DNA from: Lachnospiraceae bacterium AM93-12TA
Lineage (GTDB): Bacteria; Bacillota; Clostridia; Lachnospirales; Lachnospiraceae
DNA length: 61,756 nucleotides
Direction: 5' to 3'
NCBI GenBank assembly: GCA_027698105.1
Contig: JAQERH010000018.1
Span: forward strand, 1-61,756
Shown here one piece after another: positions 34,232-45,184 of this stretch. How positions within the stretch are numbered: position 1 is the stretch's first letter; every line of letters starts with the position of its first letter. The notes beneath the pieces are model-generated. The model was not told the origin of the DNA and ran no database searches. It worked only from the letters and a program-made list of their open reading frames with translations. A program made the translations under genes and the position numbers.

Positions 34232-35635
34232 TTAGTTCCAGAAATCAGTTTTTGTTTCCAGATCAATATCCTTTGCCTTAAATACAGGATTTTTGCCCTC
34301 TTTCTTCTGTGCCAGATAATCGTTCATACATCTGACAGCCGGACCGCAGAGAATCAGGATTACCGGAAGGTTGATGATTGCCATCAGTCCCATAAGAACG
34401 TCAGCTGTATTCCATGCCACGCTGAACTCCATCGTAGCGCCAAAGCATACAATCAAAGCTGCTGCCAGACGGAATACCATTAAAAGGCCCTTATTAGGAG
34501 TCTTATCGCAGATGTAGCCAAGACCCATCTCAGCATAGTAAAAGTTTCCAATTAAGGTAGTAAATGCAAACAGTACCAGAGCAATCGTGATAAAGATAGT
34601 TCCAAAACTTCCAAGAGTATTAGCTACAGCTGCCTGTACATACTGCATTCCCTGAAGCTCTGCTGAAGGCTCAACACCAGAACAGAGAAGCATAAATGCT
34701 GTTGCAGAGCAGATGACAATTGTATCAATATAAACAGAAAGCATCTGAACCAGTCCCTGTTTTACCGGATGGGATACACCTGCGGAAGCTGCCGCATTAG
34801 GAGCAGAACCTACACCGGCCTCATTGGAGAACAGACCTCTCTTAATTCCCTGCATAATGGCAGAACCTGCAAAACCACCGAAAATAGCTTTAAAATCAAA
34901 AGCCTGAGTAAAGATATCTGCAAACATCTTGGGAACAAGATTTAAATGAGTCACAATAATAATTAAGGAAATCAGAATGTAGAAAATTCCCATAACAGGA
35001 ACCAGAACTCCTGTAACCTTGGAAATCTGCTTGCTTCCTCCAAAAATGCAGACAGCAAATGCTGCAGCCAGAACAGCGCCGATAATCAGCGGAGTTACGG
35101 ATGGGTCGTAGAAGCTGTATGCCCGGAACGAATCAGCAATATTGAACGCCGCTACCATGTTGAAACCGCCCATATAAGTAACAATCAGAGTTCCTGCAAA
35201 CAGGATTCCCAGCCATCTCTTTTTCAAAACTGCCTGTATGTAGTAGGCCGGACCTCCGTAAGAACTTCCATCTGCTGCTTTTCTCTTATAAATCTGTGCC
35301 AGGGTACTCTCAATAAAAGCAGATGCGCTTCCCAGAATTGCCACCAGCCACATCCAGAACATGGCTCCCGCTCCACCGATGCAGATAGCGGTAGAAATAC
35401 CTGCAATATTTCCTGTTCCTACTCTTGACGCTGTGGAAACCATCAGAGCCTGGAAGGAGGAAATCGATTTTTTATCATCGCTTGGCTCCCTTACAACTCT
35501 AATCGCCTCTTTCAGACAACGGAACTGGATAAATTTTGTTTTGATTGTAAAATAAATGCCAGCTCCCAGAAGCAGAATAATCAGAATATAGGTATACAGC
35601 CAGTTACTGAGGGTATTGATAATCTCTGAAAACAT
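34232..35635 (-). CDS. AGCS family Na+:alanine/glycine symporter
   Basis: The 467-residue membrane protein has about eleven helices and AGCS signatures: VSTASRVGTGNIAGISTAI near residue 68, GGPAYYIQAVL, and GLFSNEAGVGSAPNAAASA near residue 267. It imports alanine or glycine with Na+. The start at the ATG at 35635 is preferred over the GTG two codons upstream; AAAGG lies before both. It is monocistronic and downstream of glsA on the same strand. Confidence 0.92.
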   Translation of the reverse strand: MFSEIINTLSNWLYTYILIILLLGAGIYFTIKTKFIQFRCLKEAIRVVREPSDDKKSISSFQALMVSTASRVGTGNIAGISTAICIGGAGAMFWMWLVAILGSASAFIESTLAQIYKRKAADGSSYGGPAYYIQAVLKKRWLGILFAGTLIVTYMGGFNMVAAFNIADSFRAYSFYDPSVTPLIIGAVLAAAFAVCIFGGSKQISKVTGVLVPVMGIFYILISLIIIVTHLNLVPKMFADIFTQAFDFKAIFGGFAGSAIMQGIKRGLFSNEAGVGSAPNAAASAGVSHPVKQGLVQMLSVYIDTIVICSATAFMLLCSGVEPSAELQGMQYVQAAVANTLGSFGTIFITIALVLFAFTTLIGNFYYAEMGLGYICDKTPNKGLLMVFRLAAALIVCFGATMEFSVAWNTADVLMGLMAIINLPVILILCGPAVRCMNDYLAQKKEGKNPVFKAKDIDLETKTDFWN

Positions 35636-35875
35636 AGTCACCTTTCCTTTCTCAATTTCCTTAATTTTCCTGTTGCTTGCCTCTTAATGTTGCAGCTTTT
35701 AAAGATATTGCTAAATCTTCCCCAGTCTCCTTCCTCCTTTCTCCTGCTTCATTGCTGCACTGGAGTTTTTTGATTTAGCAAATTTTAATAAATTTTATAT
35801 TTTTTTTATTATAGTATAAAATGATACTGATGCACAACTGAATTTTTCAAATTTTCCCTGGCATTTCTGCCCTTT

Positions 35876-36808
35876 TTAAGGCTCCCAGGCAAACATGTGC
35901 AGATTCAGTTCCTCGGACACATATTTAAGCATGGCTTTTCCGCCAATGCTGTTGCCTTTTTTATCCAGGGAAGGTCCATAGATACCGATTCCCATTTTCC
36001 GATCAACTACAGACAGAATTCCTCCGCCTACACCGCTCTTGGATGGAATTCCCACCTCCACGGCAAACTCGCCGGAACCGTCATACATTCCGCAGGTCAG
36101 CATAATCGTTTTAACAGTCCGCACTACTTCACGATCCAACAATCTCTCCCCTGTCTCCGGGTGAATGCCTCCGTTGGCCAGAACCAGTCCGAATCCTGCC
36201 AGACTCCTTGCTGTCACACTCAGGGAACACATCTTCACATAAAGCTCCAGGCTGCGCTCCACATCGCACTCAATAATCCCCTTGCTCTGGAGCAGATAGG
36301 CAATCGCTCTGTTTCTGGCGCTGTTAGCCATCTCCGAGTTGTAAACCCTCTCATCCAGCCTGATCTTTGGATCCAGGCAGAGTTTTCCTGCATAATCAAG
36401 CAGCTCTTTAAAACTGAAAATAGGCATAAGATAGCTGACTACCGTGAGCGCTCCTGAATTAATCATAGGATTGTACGGATAATTACTGGTCATATCCAGC
36501 TTCAGCAGAGAGTTAAACGCATCTCCTGACGGCTCCATCCTGATCTTTTCAAATACCTTATCAAATCCGCAGTGCTGAAGTGCCACGCAGAGGGAAATTA
36601 CTTTGGAAATACTCTGAATCGTAAATCGTTTCTGAGAATCTCCTGCTTCATAAATTTCTCCGTCCCGTGTATAAATGCAAATGCCCAGATCATGTTTATC
36701 TGCTCTGGAAAGCTCTGGAATATAAGACGCTGTCTCGCCTTTATCCACCTCCATGCTTCCCGCCAGAAGAGCCTCTTCTAAAATCTTTCCTCTTGCCTTA
36801 TCTGTCAT
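35876..36808 (-). CDS. glsA: glutaminase
   Basis: The 310-residue serine-dependent beta-lactamase-like enzyme hydrolyses glutamine to glutamate and ammonia. The catalytic SxxK motif is in FTIQSISKVISL (about residues 62-73), and MINSGALTVVSYL and SGVGGGILSV are the other family blocks. Length is normal. It is divergent from a LysR gene 289 bases away, which is the likely regulator (inference). Confidence 0.95.
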   Translation of the reverse strand: MTDKARGKILEEALLAGSMEVDKGETASYIPELSRADKHDLGICIYTRDGEIYEAGDSQKRFTIQSISKVISLCVALQHCGFDKVFEKIRMEPSGDAFNSLLKLDMTSNYPYNPMINSGALTVVSYLMPIFSFKELLDYAGKLCLDPKIRLDERVYNSEMANSARNRAIAYLLQSKGIIECDVERSLELYVKMCSLSVTARSLAGFGLVLANGGIHPETGERLLDREVVRTVKTIMLTCGMYDGSGEFAVEVGIPSKSGVGGGILSVVDRKMGIGIYGPSLDKKGNSIGGKAMLKYVSEELNLHMFAWEP

Positions 36809-36973
36809 GTTCTCTCCCTTCCTTTCCTTTCAAAAGCCAGGACGCTTTTAAACTCGCTCCAATATTTTCCTGCCTAAAGGAAATTTTTTATAAATTTTTT
36901 TTATATCTTTTATAAGTTTTAATTTATGTTCATAGTATAGCAGAAAATATTTTTCCTTTCTAATATCTGATAC

Positions 36974-36987
36974 CTATAAGGCTATAG
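36974..36987. promoter_or_regulatory. possible LysR operator
   Basis: CTATA-AGGC-TATAG is a small perfect-arm palindrome in the divergent glsA/lysR spacer (36809-37097). The spacer is otherwise AT-rich with a TATAAT at 37029-37036 region for the LysR gene. Confidence 0.4.
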
Positions 36988-37097
36988 CAGATTGTTACAA
37001 CCTGTCTGGTCTTTTGAAATTTTATGTGATATAATTTTAACAAAACCCAGCAGCACTCTGTTCTCTACCGCTGCCATTCTAATGCAGGAGGTTATTC

Positions 37098-38048
37098 ATG
37101 GACTACGATATTAATCTGAAGCATCTTTCTTACTTTATTACAACTGCCCGTCTGGGTTCCATTAACCGGGCTGCACAGACTCTGTACATCTCCCAGCCCC
37201 ACCTTGGAAAAATCATTAAAGAACTGGAACATACGGCTGGAACCCTGCTGTTTGAGCGTACAAGAGGCGGCGTAATTCTGACGCCGGATGGCAGGGATTT
37301 CCTGGAGCGGGCAGAGGAAACGCTTCGGGCAGCCCAGTCTCTCCTGGAATTTCGCTCTGCCTCCAGTCCTTCCTCCCATTCTCTTATGGTTTCCATGACA
37401 CGTTTTTCCCATATTATGGAATGCTTTATCGAAATTGTTCTGCGGCATAAAAACGACGATGCCTTTGTACACCGGCTTCGGGAAGGCACGGCAGATGAGG
37501 TGATTGAAGATGTGTATTCCGGACAGTTTCATGTGGGAGTGATTCACTTTAATCCAGAAGAAAAGAAGCGTGTTCTTGACCGGCTGGCATCCATAGGTCT
37601 GTCCTACGAAACGCTTTCTCTGGTTCGTCCCCACATTGTTCTCTCCCGCAATCATCCCCTGATCCGGGAAGGGAAGCCAGTGACCCTCCAGAACCTGGCT
37701 TCCTATGGCTTCGCCCGATATCAGGATGCGGCAGAAGATTTTGCCTACCACATTTTTTCAGAAAATATCCAGTACAACTTAAATTCCGGTTTAAAAATTG
37801 TCTACCTGGACGGACGCGCCTCCCTTCTCCATCTGTTAGCCAACAGCGATTTCTATGGAATCGGAATTTACGGCTTCTCCGCTCAGGATTCCACCTACCA
37901 GGTCATTTCTGTTCCCATAGAGGAATGCCGGGATCGTCTGGAATTCGGCTATATCCTGCCCAAATCAGGAACTGTATCAGATATTACAGCAGAATTTATA
38001 AAAGAGCTGAAACTGCGCTTTTCTAAAGCTTTATCTCTCCAAGCCTGA
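37098..38048 (+). CDS. LysR family transcriptional regulator
   Basis: The 316-residue protein has the LysR winged helix at residues 1-62 (LKHLSYFITTARLGSINRAA, then LGKIIKELEHTAGTLLFER) and a C-terminal periplasmic-binding-like effector domain. GGAGG lies 6 bases before ATG. It is divergent from glsA and probably controls it; an effector such as glutamine or an amino acid is a guess. Its last 26 bases overlap the end of the convergent addA. Confidence 0.9.
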   Translation: MDYDINLKHLSYFITTARLGSINRAAQTLYISQPHLGKIIKELEHTAGTLLFERTRGGVILTPDGRDFLERAEETLRAAQSLLEFRSASSPSSHSLMVSMTRFSHIMECFIEIVLRHKNDDAFVHRLREGTADEVIEDVYSGQFHVGVIHFNPEEKKRVLDRLASIGLSYETLSLVRPHIVLSRNHPLIREGKPVTLQNLASYGFARYQDAAEDFAYHIFSENIQYNLNSGLKIVYLDGRASLLHLLANSDFYGIGIYGFSAQDSTYQVISVPIEECRDRLEFGYILPKSGTVSDITAEFIKELKLRFSKALSLQA

Positions 38049-41000
38049 AGGAATAGATCAGGGTTTCCTTTACCGGCTTATGTTCCAGCTGAATCAGGGC
38101 CTTTTTGTAATAATCCAGCTGAAGCTGATACCGCTCTCTCAGCGTTTCTTCCTGCTCTGCATAATCCGTTTTATAGTCTACGAGGATAAGCTCTCCTTTT
38201 TCCTCAAAAAAGGCATCCATAATCCCCTGGATCAGCACCAGTTCATCGGAATCCCAGTCTCCTATCTCTCTGGCCGGGATTCCAATCACAAACTGGCTCT
38301 CCTTTTTCAGACGTCCCTCCCTCTGGGCATCTGCCATTCTTCTGCCAAGCTCTGACTGAAAAAATGGCCAGATGACAGACTCCCGCACAAGTGCTCTGGT
38401 CTCTGCTGTCATTTTTCCCTCTTCTGTCAAGCGATCCAGCTGTTCTCTGATATCCTCTTTTGATCTGATTTTATGGAATTCCAGAAGCTCCATAGCTCTG
38501 TGGTAAGCAGTTCCACTTCTGGCTCCCTGTCCCTCGTCCGTTTCATCCGAAAGAAACTGTGGAATCGTTGGAAGAAAGGTGCTTTCCTCCAGGCTTTCCT
38601 CCTCTCCCTCTTTTTTAATATCAGAAACGGAAAGCTTTGTATTAAGCCGCAGATCATCCTTCCATGGATACTGATAGGAAGCCAGCGCCTGCAGCTGCGC
38701 CCGGTATCCTTCGTCTGAAAGTCCCAATGCTTCCTCCCAGCATGTTGTCCGGCTGTCTTCCATTCCTAGCAGCATATCTTTCGTCAGCTTCTGCTGCACC
38801 TGGCGGCTGATTTCCTGCCCCAGCAGTTCCTTAGCCATAGTTTTCTTCACACGGATCCGGCATCCGCCTTCCGCCATGGCCATCAAAATCCAGTCCAGGT
38901 AAGAACCGGCCAGAGACAAAAGGGTAAAAGGCAGTCCTTCTTCTGTCTCAAACAGAGATTCCTTCCATTTTTCCAATTTAGATTCCAGATTTTTGTCAGA
39001 GGCTGTCAGAATCAGTTTTTCTTTCGCCCGCGTCATGGCCACATAGAGAACCCGCAGTTCCTCTCCTAAATTTTCCAGATCCATTCTCCGCTTCAGCACA
39101 TTTTTCTTAAGCGTAGGAGCTTTCAGCCTGGTTTCACTGTCCAGATAATCTGTCCCGATTCCAAACTGCGGATCAATCAGAATCTTTCCACGGGTATCCT
39201 GTTTATTAAACTGTTTTCCCATAGCGGCAGCAAATACAATCGGAAACTCCAGACCCTTACTTTTGTGGATGCTCATAATTCTCACCGTATTGCCACCTTC
39301 TGCCGCTGCAGATGCTTCACCAAAATCTGTATTGTATTTTTTCAGCTTTTCGATGTACTTGATAAAATGAAATACTCCTCTGTAGCTGGTAGCCTCATAG
39401 GCAGCCGCCTTCTCCACCAGCATATCCAGATTCGCCCGACGCGTCTCCCCGGAAGGCATAGCAGACACATAGTCATAGTATCCCGTCTGGTCAAAAATCC
39501 GGTAAAGAAGCTCATGGAGCGGAAGATAGACTGCCTGCATTCTCAGCTCTTCCATCACCGCTGTAAAGAAATCCAGCTTTCTGCAGATTTCTGCCTCTTC
39601 TGCTTCCTGGCTCTGGCACTCCTCTCCATGCACTTTCTGATAGGCGCAGACTGCCCCGTACAGTCCCCGGTCCTGTCCCTTCTCTGTGCTGTTTTTAAAC
39701 TCTGCTGTCATTTCTGCCAGTTCCCGATCTGTCAGACCAAAAAACGGCGCTTTCAGTACCGCAGCCAGAGGAATATCCTGCATCGGATTATCTAATACCG
39801 CCAAAAAATGAAGCATCGTCTCCACCTCTATGGTAGTAAAATATCCTGTCTTAGATTCAGCAAAGGCAGGTATGCCCATATGCCCTAATGTCTCCACAAA
39901 GCTTTCTGCCCAGCCGGACACGCTCCGCAGCAAAATAACAATGTCACGATATTCTGCTCTCCGGTAAGCACCTTCTTCCTTATCCCATACCAGACATCCG
40001 CTGTCCGGATCCGTAAGCTCCCTGATCCGCATTCCAATCATCCTGGCTTCCAGCTCCTGCCTGGTATAATCTGCACTGTCGTCATCCAGTTCCTCCAGAA
40101 TGCTGTCTTTCGTGTTGATCAGAAGCAGCTCTGTAGAAAAGTCCTTTTCTGCCTCTGAAGCAGATTCCGGCAAAGGCTCGTACTGCGCCCCTGGATGAAG
40201 GGCTGCCTCTTCTGTGTAGGTCACAGAGCCCAGCTTTTTTGTCATAATCTTAAAAAATATATCATTAGCGCTTTCCAGAACCTGGGAACGGCTTCTGAAA
40301 TTCTGATGAAGCTCTATCTTCTGAAACAGGCTGTCCTCCTTCGTGTAGGACTGATATTTTTCCAGAAACAGCTCTGGCCTGGCCAGACGGAACTTATAAA
40401 TGCTCTGCTTCACATCTCCCACCATGAATACGTCCGGTTCCCCAAATCTCTCTCTGGATATTGCCTGAATCAAAGCTTCCTGCACCAGATTGCTGTCCTG
40501 GTATTCATCCACCAGAATCTCATCAAACTGCCGTGCCATCTCATCCGCTGTCTCGCTGAACTCCCCGTTTTCTTTATAAAGCACTTTCAGTGCCAGGTGC
40601 TCCAAATCGTTAAAATCTACCAGGTTCCTCTCTCTCTTTTTTTCTGAAAAACGCTGTTCAAACTCCTCAGCCAGTGAAAGAAGCATCATCACGGATTCTC
40701 CGCTTCCTGCCAGATCAGAGAGTATCTCCTCTTCTGATGCAAACAGAAACTGGGATTTTATCTTCTCCACTGCTTTCTTGATCCGCTTGCGGCATTCTGC
40801 TGCCGCTTCTTTCTTTTCCGGTGACACAGGAGAATTCTTTCCGCGGATAGCCGCCAGCTTGGGGAATGTAAAGGCTTCTGCCTCTCTGGCAAACATATCG
40901 TAGCCTGATACCTGTGCCATTCTCTCTGCGTGCTCTAAATCAGACAAAAGCATGGGGAGATAAGGTTCCGGTCCGTCCGCCTCCCCGCATAATTCAGATG

Positions 41001-41700
41001 CTGCTCTCAGCTCTCTCACCCATTCAGATGCCTGGTTTTTCACATCCTCAAGCAGAAAACGCATCCATTCTGTCTTATCCAATGCTTCCAGTGAGGTATC
41101 AGACAGCTCCTTTCTGCACTGTTCTATCCATTCGCCCGGCCATGGATTACTCTGGGAAAAACTGTAAACCTGGTAAATGTATTCATCAATCCCGCCATCT
41201 GCCTTTCCTGAGGCAAACGCGTCTACAAATCTTTCAAACTGCGGATCTCTCTTTGCGTACCAGTCTTCCAGCATTTCCTCCATCACGTCTCCCCTCAGCA
41301 GGAGCATTTCTCCCTCATCTCCCACCCGGAAAGCCGGATCCAGATCCAGGCAGTCGAAATGTTCCCTCAGAAGATGAAGGCAGAAGCTGTCAATCGTAGT
41401 AATCTGGGCGTACTGAACCAGAACTGCCTGCTGCTGCAGGTATTCATTATCCGGATCTTCTATCAGTTTTTTCTCAACTGCATCGTGAATTCTCTCCCGC
41501 ATTTCAGCAGCAGCAGCCTTGGTAAAGGTCATGACAAGAAGTCTCTCAATATCCCCTGGATGCTCCTTATCTGTAATCATCTCAATAATACGCTCTACCA
41601 GAACTGCTGTCTTTCCGCTGCCCGCTGCAGCTGAAACCAGCAGATTCCTGTTTCTGCTCTCGATTACCTGCCTCTGAGCCTCAGTCCAATTTACTCCCAT
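38023..41700 (-). CDS. addA: ATP-dependent helicase/nuclease subunit A
   Basis: The 1225-residue UvrD-like SF1 helicase with a C-terminal RecB-type nuclease forms the AddAB double-strand-break resection machine. Walker A AAAGSGKTAVLVERI lies near residues 25-39, the helicase motif EILVDEYQDSN near 400, and the nuclease motif ELILVDYKTDY near 1175. The start at 41700 is chosen because upstream in-frame codons lie within addB; it overlaps addB by 10 bases. It loads RecA after Chi recognition together with AddB. Confidence 0.95.
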   Translation of the reverse strand: MGVNWTEAQRQVIESRNRNLLVSAAAGSGKTAVLVERIIEMITDKEHPGDIERLLVMTFTKAAAAEMRERIHDAVEKKLIEDPDNEYLQQQAVLVQYAQITTIDSFCLHLLREHFDCLDLDPAFRVGDEGEMLLLRGDVMEEMLEDWYAKRDPQFERFVDAFASGKADGGIDEYIYQVYSFSQSNPWPGEWIEQCRKELSDTSLEALDKTEWMRFLLEDVKNQASEWVRELRAASELCGEADGPEPYLPMLLSDLEHAERMAQVSGYDMFAREAEAFTFPKLAAIRGKNSPVSPEKKEAAAECRKRIKKAVEKIKSQFLFASEEEILSDLAGSGESVMMLLSLAEEFEQRFSEKKRERNLVDFNDLEHLALKVLYKENGEFSETADEMARQFDEILVDEYQDSNLVQEALIQAISRERFGEPDVFMVGDVKQSIYKFRLARPELFLEKYQSYTKEDSLFQKIELHQNFRSRSQVLESANDIFFKIMTKKLGSVTYTEEAALHPGAQYEPLPESASEAEKDFSTELLLINTKDSILEELDDDSADYTRQELEARMIGMRIRELTDPDSGCLVWDKEEGAYRRAEYRDIVILLRSVSGWAESFVETLGHMGIPAFAESKTGYFTTIEVETMLHFLAVLDNPMQDIPLAAVLKAPFFGLTDRELAEMTAEFKNSTEKGQDRGLYGAVCAYQKVHGEECQSQEAEEAEICRKLDFFTAVMEELRMQAVYLPLHELLYRIFDQTGYYDYVSAMPSGETRRANLDMLVEKAAAYEATSYRGVFHFIKYIEKLKKYNTDFGEASAAAEGGNTVRIMSIHKSKGLEFPIVFAAAMGKQFNKQDTRGKILIDPQFGIGTDYLDSETRLKAPTLKKNVLKRRMDLENLGEELRVLYVAMTRAKEKLILTASDKNLESKLEKWKESLFETEEGLPFTLLSLAGSYLDWILMAMAEGGCRIRVKKTMAKELLGQEISRQVQQKLTKDMLLGMEDSRTTCWEEALGLSDEGYRAQLQALASYQYPWKDDLRLNTKLSVSDIKKEGEEESLEESTFLPTIPQFLSDETDEGQGARSGTAYHRAMELLEFHKIRSKEDIREQLDRLTEEGKMTAETRALVRESVIWPFFQSELGRRMADAQREGRLKKESQFVIGIPAREIGDWDSDELVLIQGIMDAFFEEKGELILVDYKTDYAEQEETLRERYQLQLDYYKKALIQLEHKPVKETLIYSFRLGEIKL

Positions 41701-44700
41701 TCCTCGTTCCCGCCTCCTTCTGTCTTGCACTCTTCCCGTCCCTCTTCCTGCATCTCTTCCTCGTCGTCCTTTTCGATTTCCTCCCAGACTGCTTCTGGCT
41801 TCATAGGCCTGAACCGTCTGAAGCCATACCCTTTTGTCTTCAAATCGAAACCGCAGATTCCATGGTAGGGACAGTAATCACAGGCCGTCCTGTCTCCCTT
41901 CTTGTAAGGGTCTACTGTAATTCTTCCATCCAGAATTTCTCTTCCCATCGCCTTGATCTTTCGGTTTACAAATCCTGTCAGAGCTGAAAAACGCTTTTCG
42001 CTGGCCACAGAGGATTTGGCTTCCTGAATGAGTCCCGCCTTATAAGCTACAGGAATTACATCTGACTCTGTCTCAATTCTGCGATCCAGATGGGCAATCG
42101 CCTCCTCCCGGCTGTTTACCAGTCCGTTCATGCGCAGCGTTTTTAAAATCTCAGCCTCTTTCTCCTCCTCGTCCATGTCTTCTTCCTTCTCCACCATGGG
42201 ATCCGCGATGTTATAGTAAAAGATGCCTGCCGGAAGCACCTGTTTGTCTGGATGCCTGCGCTGTTCCTTTTCCATGGCAGCGTCCAGATAGACTACCAGC
42301 TGCATCTGAAGGCCATAAAACAGCTCAGTCAGTTCAAATTTTGTCTTGCCTGTCTTATAGTCAATGATTTTCACATACAGCTTATCCCCGTCTTCGCACA
42401 GATCCATCCTGTCGATACGGCCCTGAAGGTGAACCGCTTCTGTTCTGGAAACAGGAATCTTCATAGCCTTCAGATTGTCAGCCGGAGTAAATGTCACCTC
42501 AAATCCGGCCGGCTCAAAATCTCCCTTTTTCAGCTGCTCGGTCAGCGCCCAGACGGTTCTGTCTGTAATGCGCTCTACCCTGCGCCCCAGATACTCGTTC
42601 CTTGCTGTATCAGAAACCACTGTGTTTCCATACTCTTTCGTCACCTCTGATACACAGCGGCTGACCAGCTTCTTTCTCTCCTCTTCTTCCAGATTCCGGA
42701 AGCTTCTTCCCTCCTCCTTCATCGTCCTGAAGAACAGATCAATCGAGCTGTGGAACAGATTTCCCAGATCAGCCGCAGCCAGCTCATACTCCCTGCGCTC
42801 CCGAAGCTCCAGTCCAAAACTGAGAAAATGAGCGTAGGCACAGGCGGCATAGCGCTCCATTCTGGTCACACTTCCGCGAAGAATAGGGCTGTACAGTTTC
42901 TGCGCCGCTGTCCTTCCGATTCCCTTATCCTCATATACATGGAAAGCAGCCTCCACCAGGCGTTTCGTCTCTTCTCTCCTGTCCGCATTCAGATAAAAAT
43001 GACGATACAGCTCCAAAAATTCCGGTTTCGCCGCTGTGTGATCCAGATCCCTGAGTCCTGCGATCAGCGTTCTCCTGCCGGCCGGAACCGACAGAGCCGC
43101 CTCCCTGTACTCGTCAAGCTTCTCCTCCCTCAACTCAGGAAACAGCTTCTTTATCTGCCCGATTAAACTGGACGGCCGGAGGCTCTTTCCTGCCGCCGAG
43201 GTCTGGCTCCAGGTCAGGTACAGAAAATCTGAGGCCTTTGTCATCACAAGATACAGGTACAGACGCTCCAGAAAGCCTTCCTCCCTGGCTGTAGGAGCCA
43301 GCTCCACTCCTCTCTCCTTCAGCATCCGGCGTTCTGCCTCTGTCAAAATTCCGCCGCGCCTGGCAGCTCCCGGCACAATTCCATCATTCACTCCAATAAA
43401 AAACAGAGCCTTTACATGGGACAGACGGGTTCTGGTTAAATCTCCTGTCACCACCCGATCTACTACAGCTGGAATCAGGCCTACCTGAATTTCAGCAAAA
43501 CCGGCGTCTAAAATCTGGGCATACTCTCTTCTGCTGACTGTTTCATCTCCCAAAAGAGCCGCCAGACGGTCAAATAAATCCATCACAAGCCCATAAACCT
43601 GACTGTATTCTTTTTCAAGCTCAGCCTCTCCCAGCTCATGAAACGCTTTTTCCCATCGTGACAGACGCTCCTCTGCCCCTATCTGTTCCAAAAACTCTAC
43701 CAGTGCTGCCGTCATCTCCCTGACTGTAGACTGATGGTCTGAAAATACCTCCTTCAAAGGCAGAAACGGGCGCAGGAGAGAATCCTTAAACTCATTTAAT
43801 TCCTCCAGATTTAATCTCTCTCCATCCTTGTAGGTGCGTTCCCAGAGCATGTTCCACCGCTTAAATCCGCGGATTCCCATGGCCTTCACATAGTTTTCCA
43901 GCCTGGCAAGCTTGTCATTTTCCTCTGTCACCATGCCTGTCTTCAAATAGCGGAACATGCTTTCATAGGAAAAATTTTCTGTGATTATCTCCAGGGCTGC
44001 CCGCAGAAGTTCCACCACAGGATTGCTCAGAATACTTTTCTTCGTGTCCAGGAAGCAGGGAATCCCACTGGCCTGAAACTGTCTGGCCAGCTCTCCGGAA
44101 TAGGCAGAAAGATCCCCTGTCACCACAGCAATATCACGGTAGCGGTATCCCTTTTCCTGTACCAGATGGTGAATCTTAGCGCAGACAAACTGGATTTCCC
44201 GAATCGGATTCTCTGCCTCATGAAGGATCAGACTGTCCCCCTGTACATTTTCCCCGTTTTTCATCCCCAGCCGAAACAGGCCTCTCTCAATGGCGGAGAG
44301 TGCCGGGCTGTTCTGAAAACGGCGGCACGGTCCTGTCAGGAGGATATCCTTCTCTCTTCCGGCTCCTGTGGCAGCAGCTAAGTCTGTAAGCCTGCACACT
44401 GTATGGCTGCTCATATGAAACAGGTTCTGGATTGGCTTTTCCCGGTAAGGGTTCTCCTCCGGCGGCATCGTCACTGTCACAATAACCTGGCGGCAGCAGG
44501 TCAGCAGAAGCTCTAACAGACGGTACTGCACCGGAGTGAATCCGGTATACCCGTCCAGAGTCACAACGCTTCCCCGAATCAGCTGAGATTTGGGAAGCAC
44601 GCGGCAGAGAATGTCCAGAATTTCCTCCTGGGCAATAAAACGCTCCTTCGTATACTCCCGGAATCCATCATACAGCTCGCTCATATCAGAGAGCTTCTGA

Positions 44701-45155
44701 CGCAGCATGGCACTGTCTGCGCTGTCTGCCATCTCCCGTATGGTCTCCCCTGAAATTCCATACTGGAACAGCTCAGACAGCATGGATTTCAGCTCTCCTA
44801 TAAAGCCAGACTGATCCAGGTGACTGCCAAACAGGCGCAAATCCTTTTTCCTGGCAGCTGCCACCTTCCGGAGTACCAGAGATTTTCCCATGTCATCCAG
44901 CACTGCCGGCGTCTCCACAGCCAGTTCCTCAAAAATACGATAAGCCAGACGTTCAAAGCTGACAATATCGATATTTCTGACGCCGTGGCGGGGATGCATG
45001 GTTACAATATCTTTCTGCGTCTGCATGGTAAACTGTTCCGGCACAATGGCAAAATATTTTCCTTCCGGCTCCTCCATGGAACGCTTAATTAAATTTTCAT
45101 AGAGAACATGGGTTTTCCCAGAACCGGAACCGCCAATGATAAACTGTAATGACAT
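41691..45155 (-). CDS. addB: ATP-dependent helicase/deoxyribonuclease subunit B
   Basis: The 1154-residue subunit has a Walker A GGSGSGKTHVLYENL at residues 8-22, an inactivated helicase core as usual for AddB, the nuclease motif IIDYKTGKTKFEL, and Fe-S cysteines in CAYAHF and CDYCPYHGICG near the C-terminus. AddB scans for Chi and cuts the 5' strand. GGAGG lies 5-6 bases before ATG. It heads the addBA operon and its promoter spacer carries a LexA box. Confidence 0.95.
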   Translation of the reverse strand: MSLQFIIGGSGSGKTHVLYENLIKRSMEEPEGKYFAIVPEQFTMQTQKDIVTMHPRHGVRNIDIVSFERLAYRIFEELAVETPAVLDDMGKSLVLRKVAAARKKDLRLFGSHLDQSGFIGELKSMLSELFQYGISGETIREMADSADSAMLRQKLSDMSELYDGFREYTKERFIAQEEILDILCRVLPKSQLIRGSVVTLDGYTGFTPVQYRLLELLLTCCRQVIVTVTMPPEENPYREKPIQNLFHMSSHTVCRLTDLAAATGAGREKDILLTGPCRRFQNSPALSAIERGLFRLGMKNGENVQGDSLILHEAENPIREIQFVCAKIHHLVQEKGYRYRDIAVVTGDLSAYSGELARQFQASGIPCFLDTKKSILSNPVVELLRAALEIITENFSYESMFRYLKTGMVTEENDKLARLENYVKAMGIRGFKRWNMLWERTYKDGERLNLEELNEFKDSLLRPFLPLKEVFSDHQSTVREMTAALVEFLEQIGAEERLSRWEKAFHELGEAELEKEYSQVYGLVMDLFDRLAALLGDETVSRREYAQILDAGFAEIQVGLIPAVVDRVVTGDLTRTRLSHVKALFFIGVNDGIVPGAARRGGILTEAERRMLKERGVELAPTAREEGFLERLYLYLVMTKASDFLYLTWSQTSAAGKSLRPSSLIGQIKKLFPELREEKLDEYREAALSVPAGRRTLIAGLRDLDHTAAKPEFLELYRHFYLNADRREETKRLVEAAFHVYEDKGIGRTAAQKLYSPILRGSVTRMERYAACAYAHFLSFGLELRERREYELAAADLGNLFHSSIDLFFRTMKEEGRSFRNLEEEERKKLVSRCVSEVTKEYGNTVVSDTARNEYLGRRVERITDRTVWALTEQLKKGDFEPAGFEVTFTPADNLKAMKIPVSRTEAVHLQGRIDRMDLCEDGDKLYVKIIDYKTGKTKFELTELFYGLQMQLVVYLDAAMEKEQRRHPDKQVLPAGIFYYNIADPMVEKEEDMDEEEKEAEILKTLRMNGLVNSREEAIAHLDRRIETESDVIPVAYKAGLIQEAKSSVASEKRFSALTGFVNRKIKAMGREILDGRITVDPYKKGDRTACDYCPYHGICGFDLKTKGYGFRRFRPMKPEAVWEEIEKDDEEEMQEEGREECKTEGGGNEEWE

Positions 45156-45184
45156 GAAAACCTCCTGCTTTGTGTGATAATTTC

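Noticed and set aside
37092..37751. 219-residue minus-strand ORF inside the LysR gene
   Set aside because: It is a shadow of the well-supported LysR gene and has no family features.
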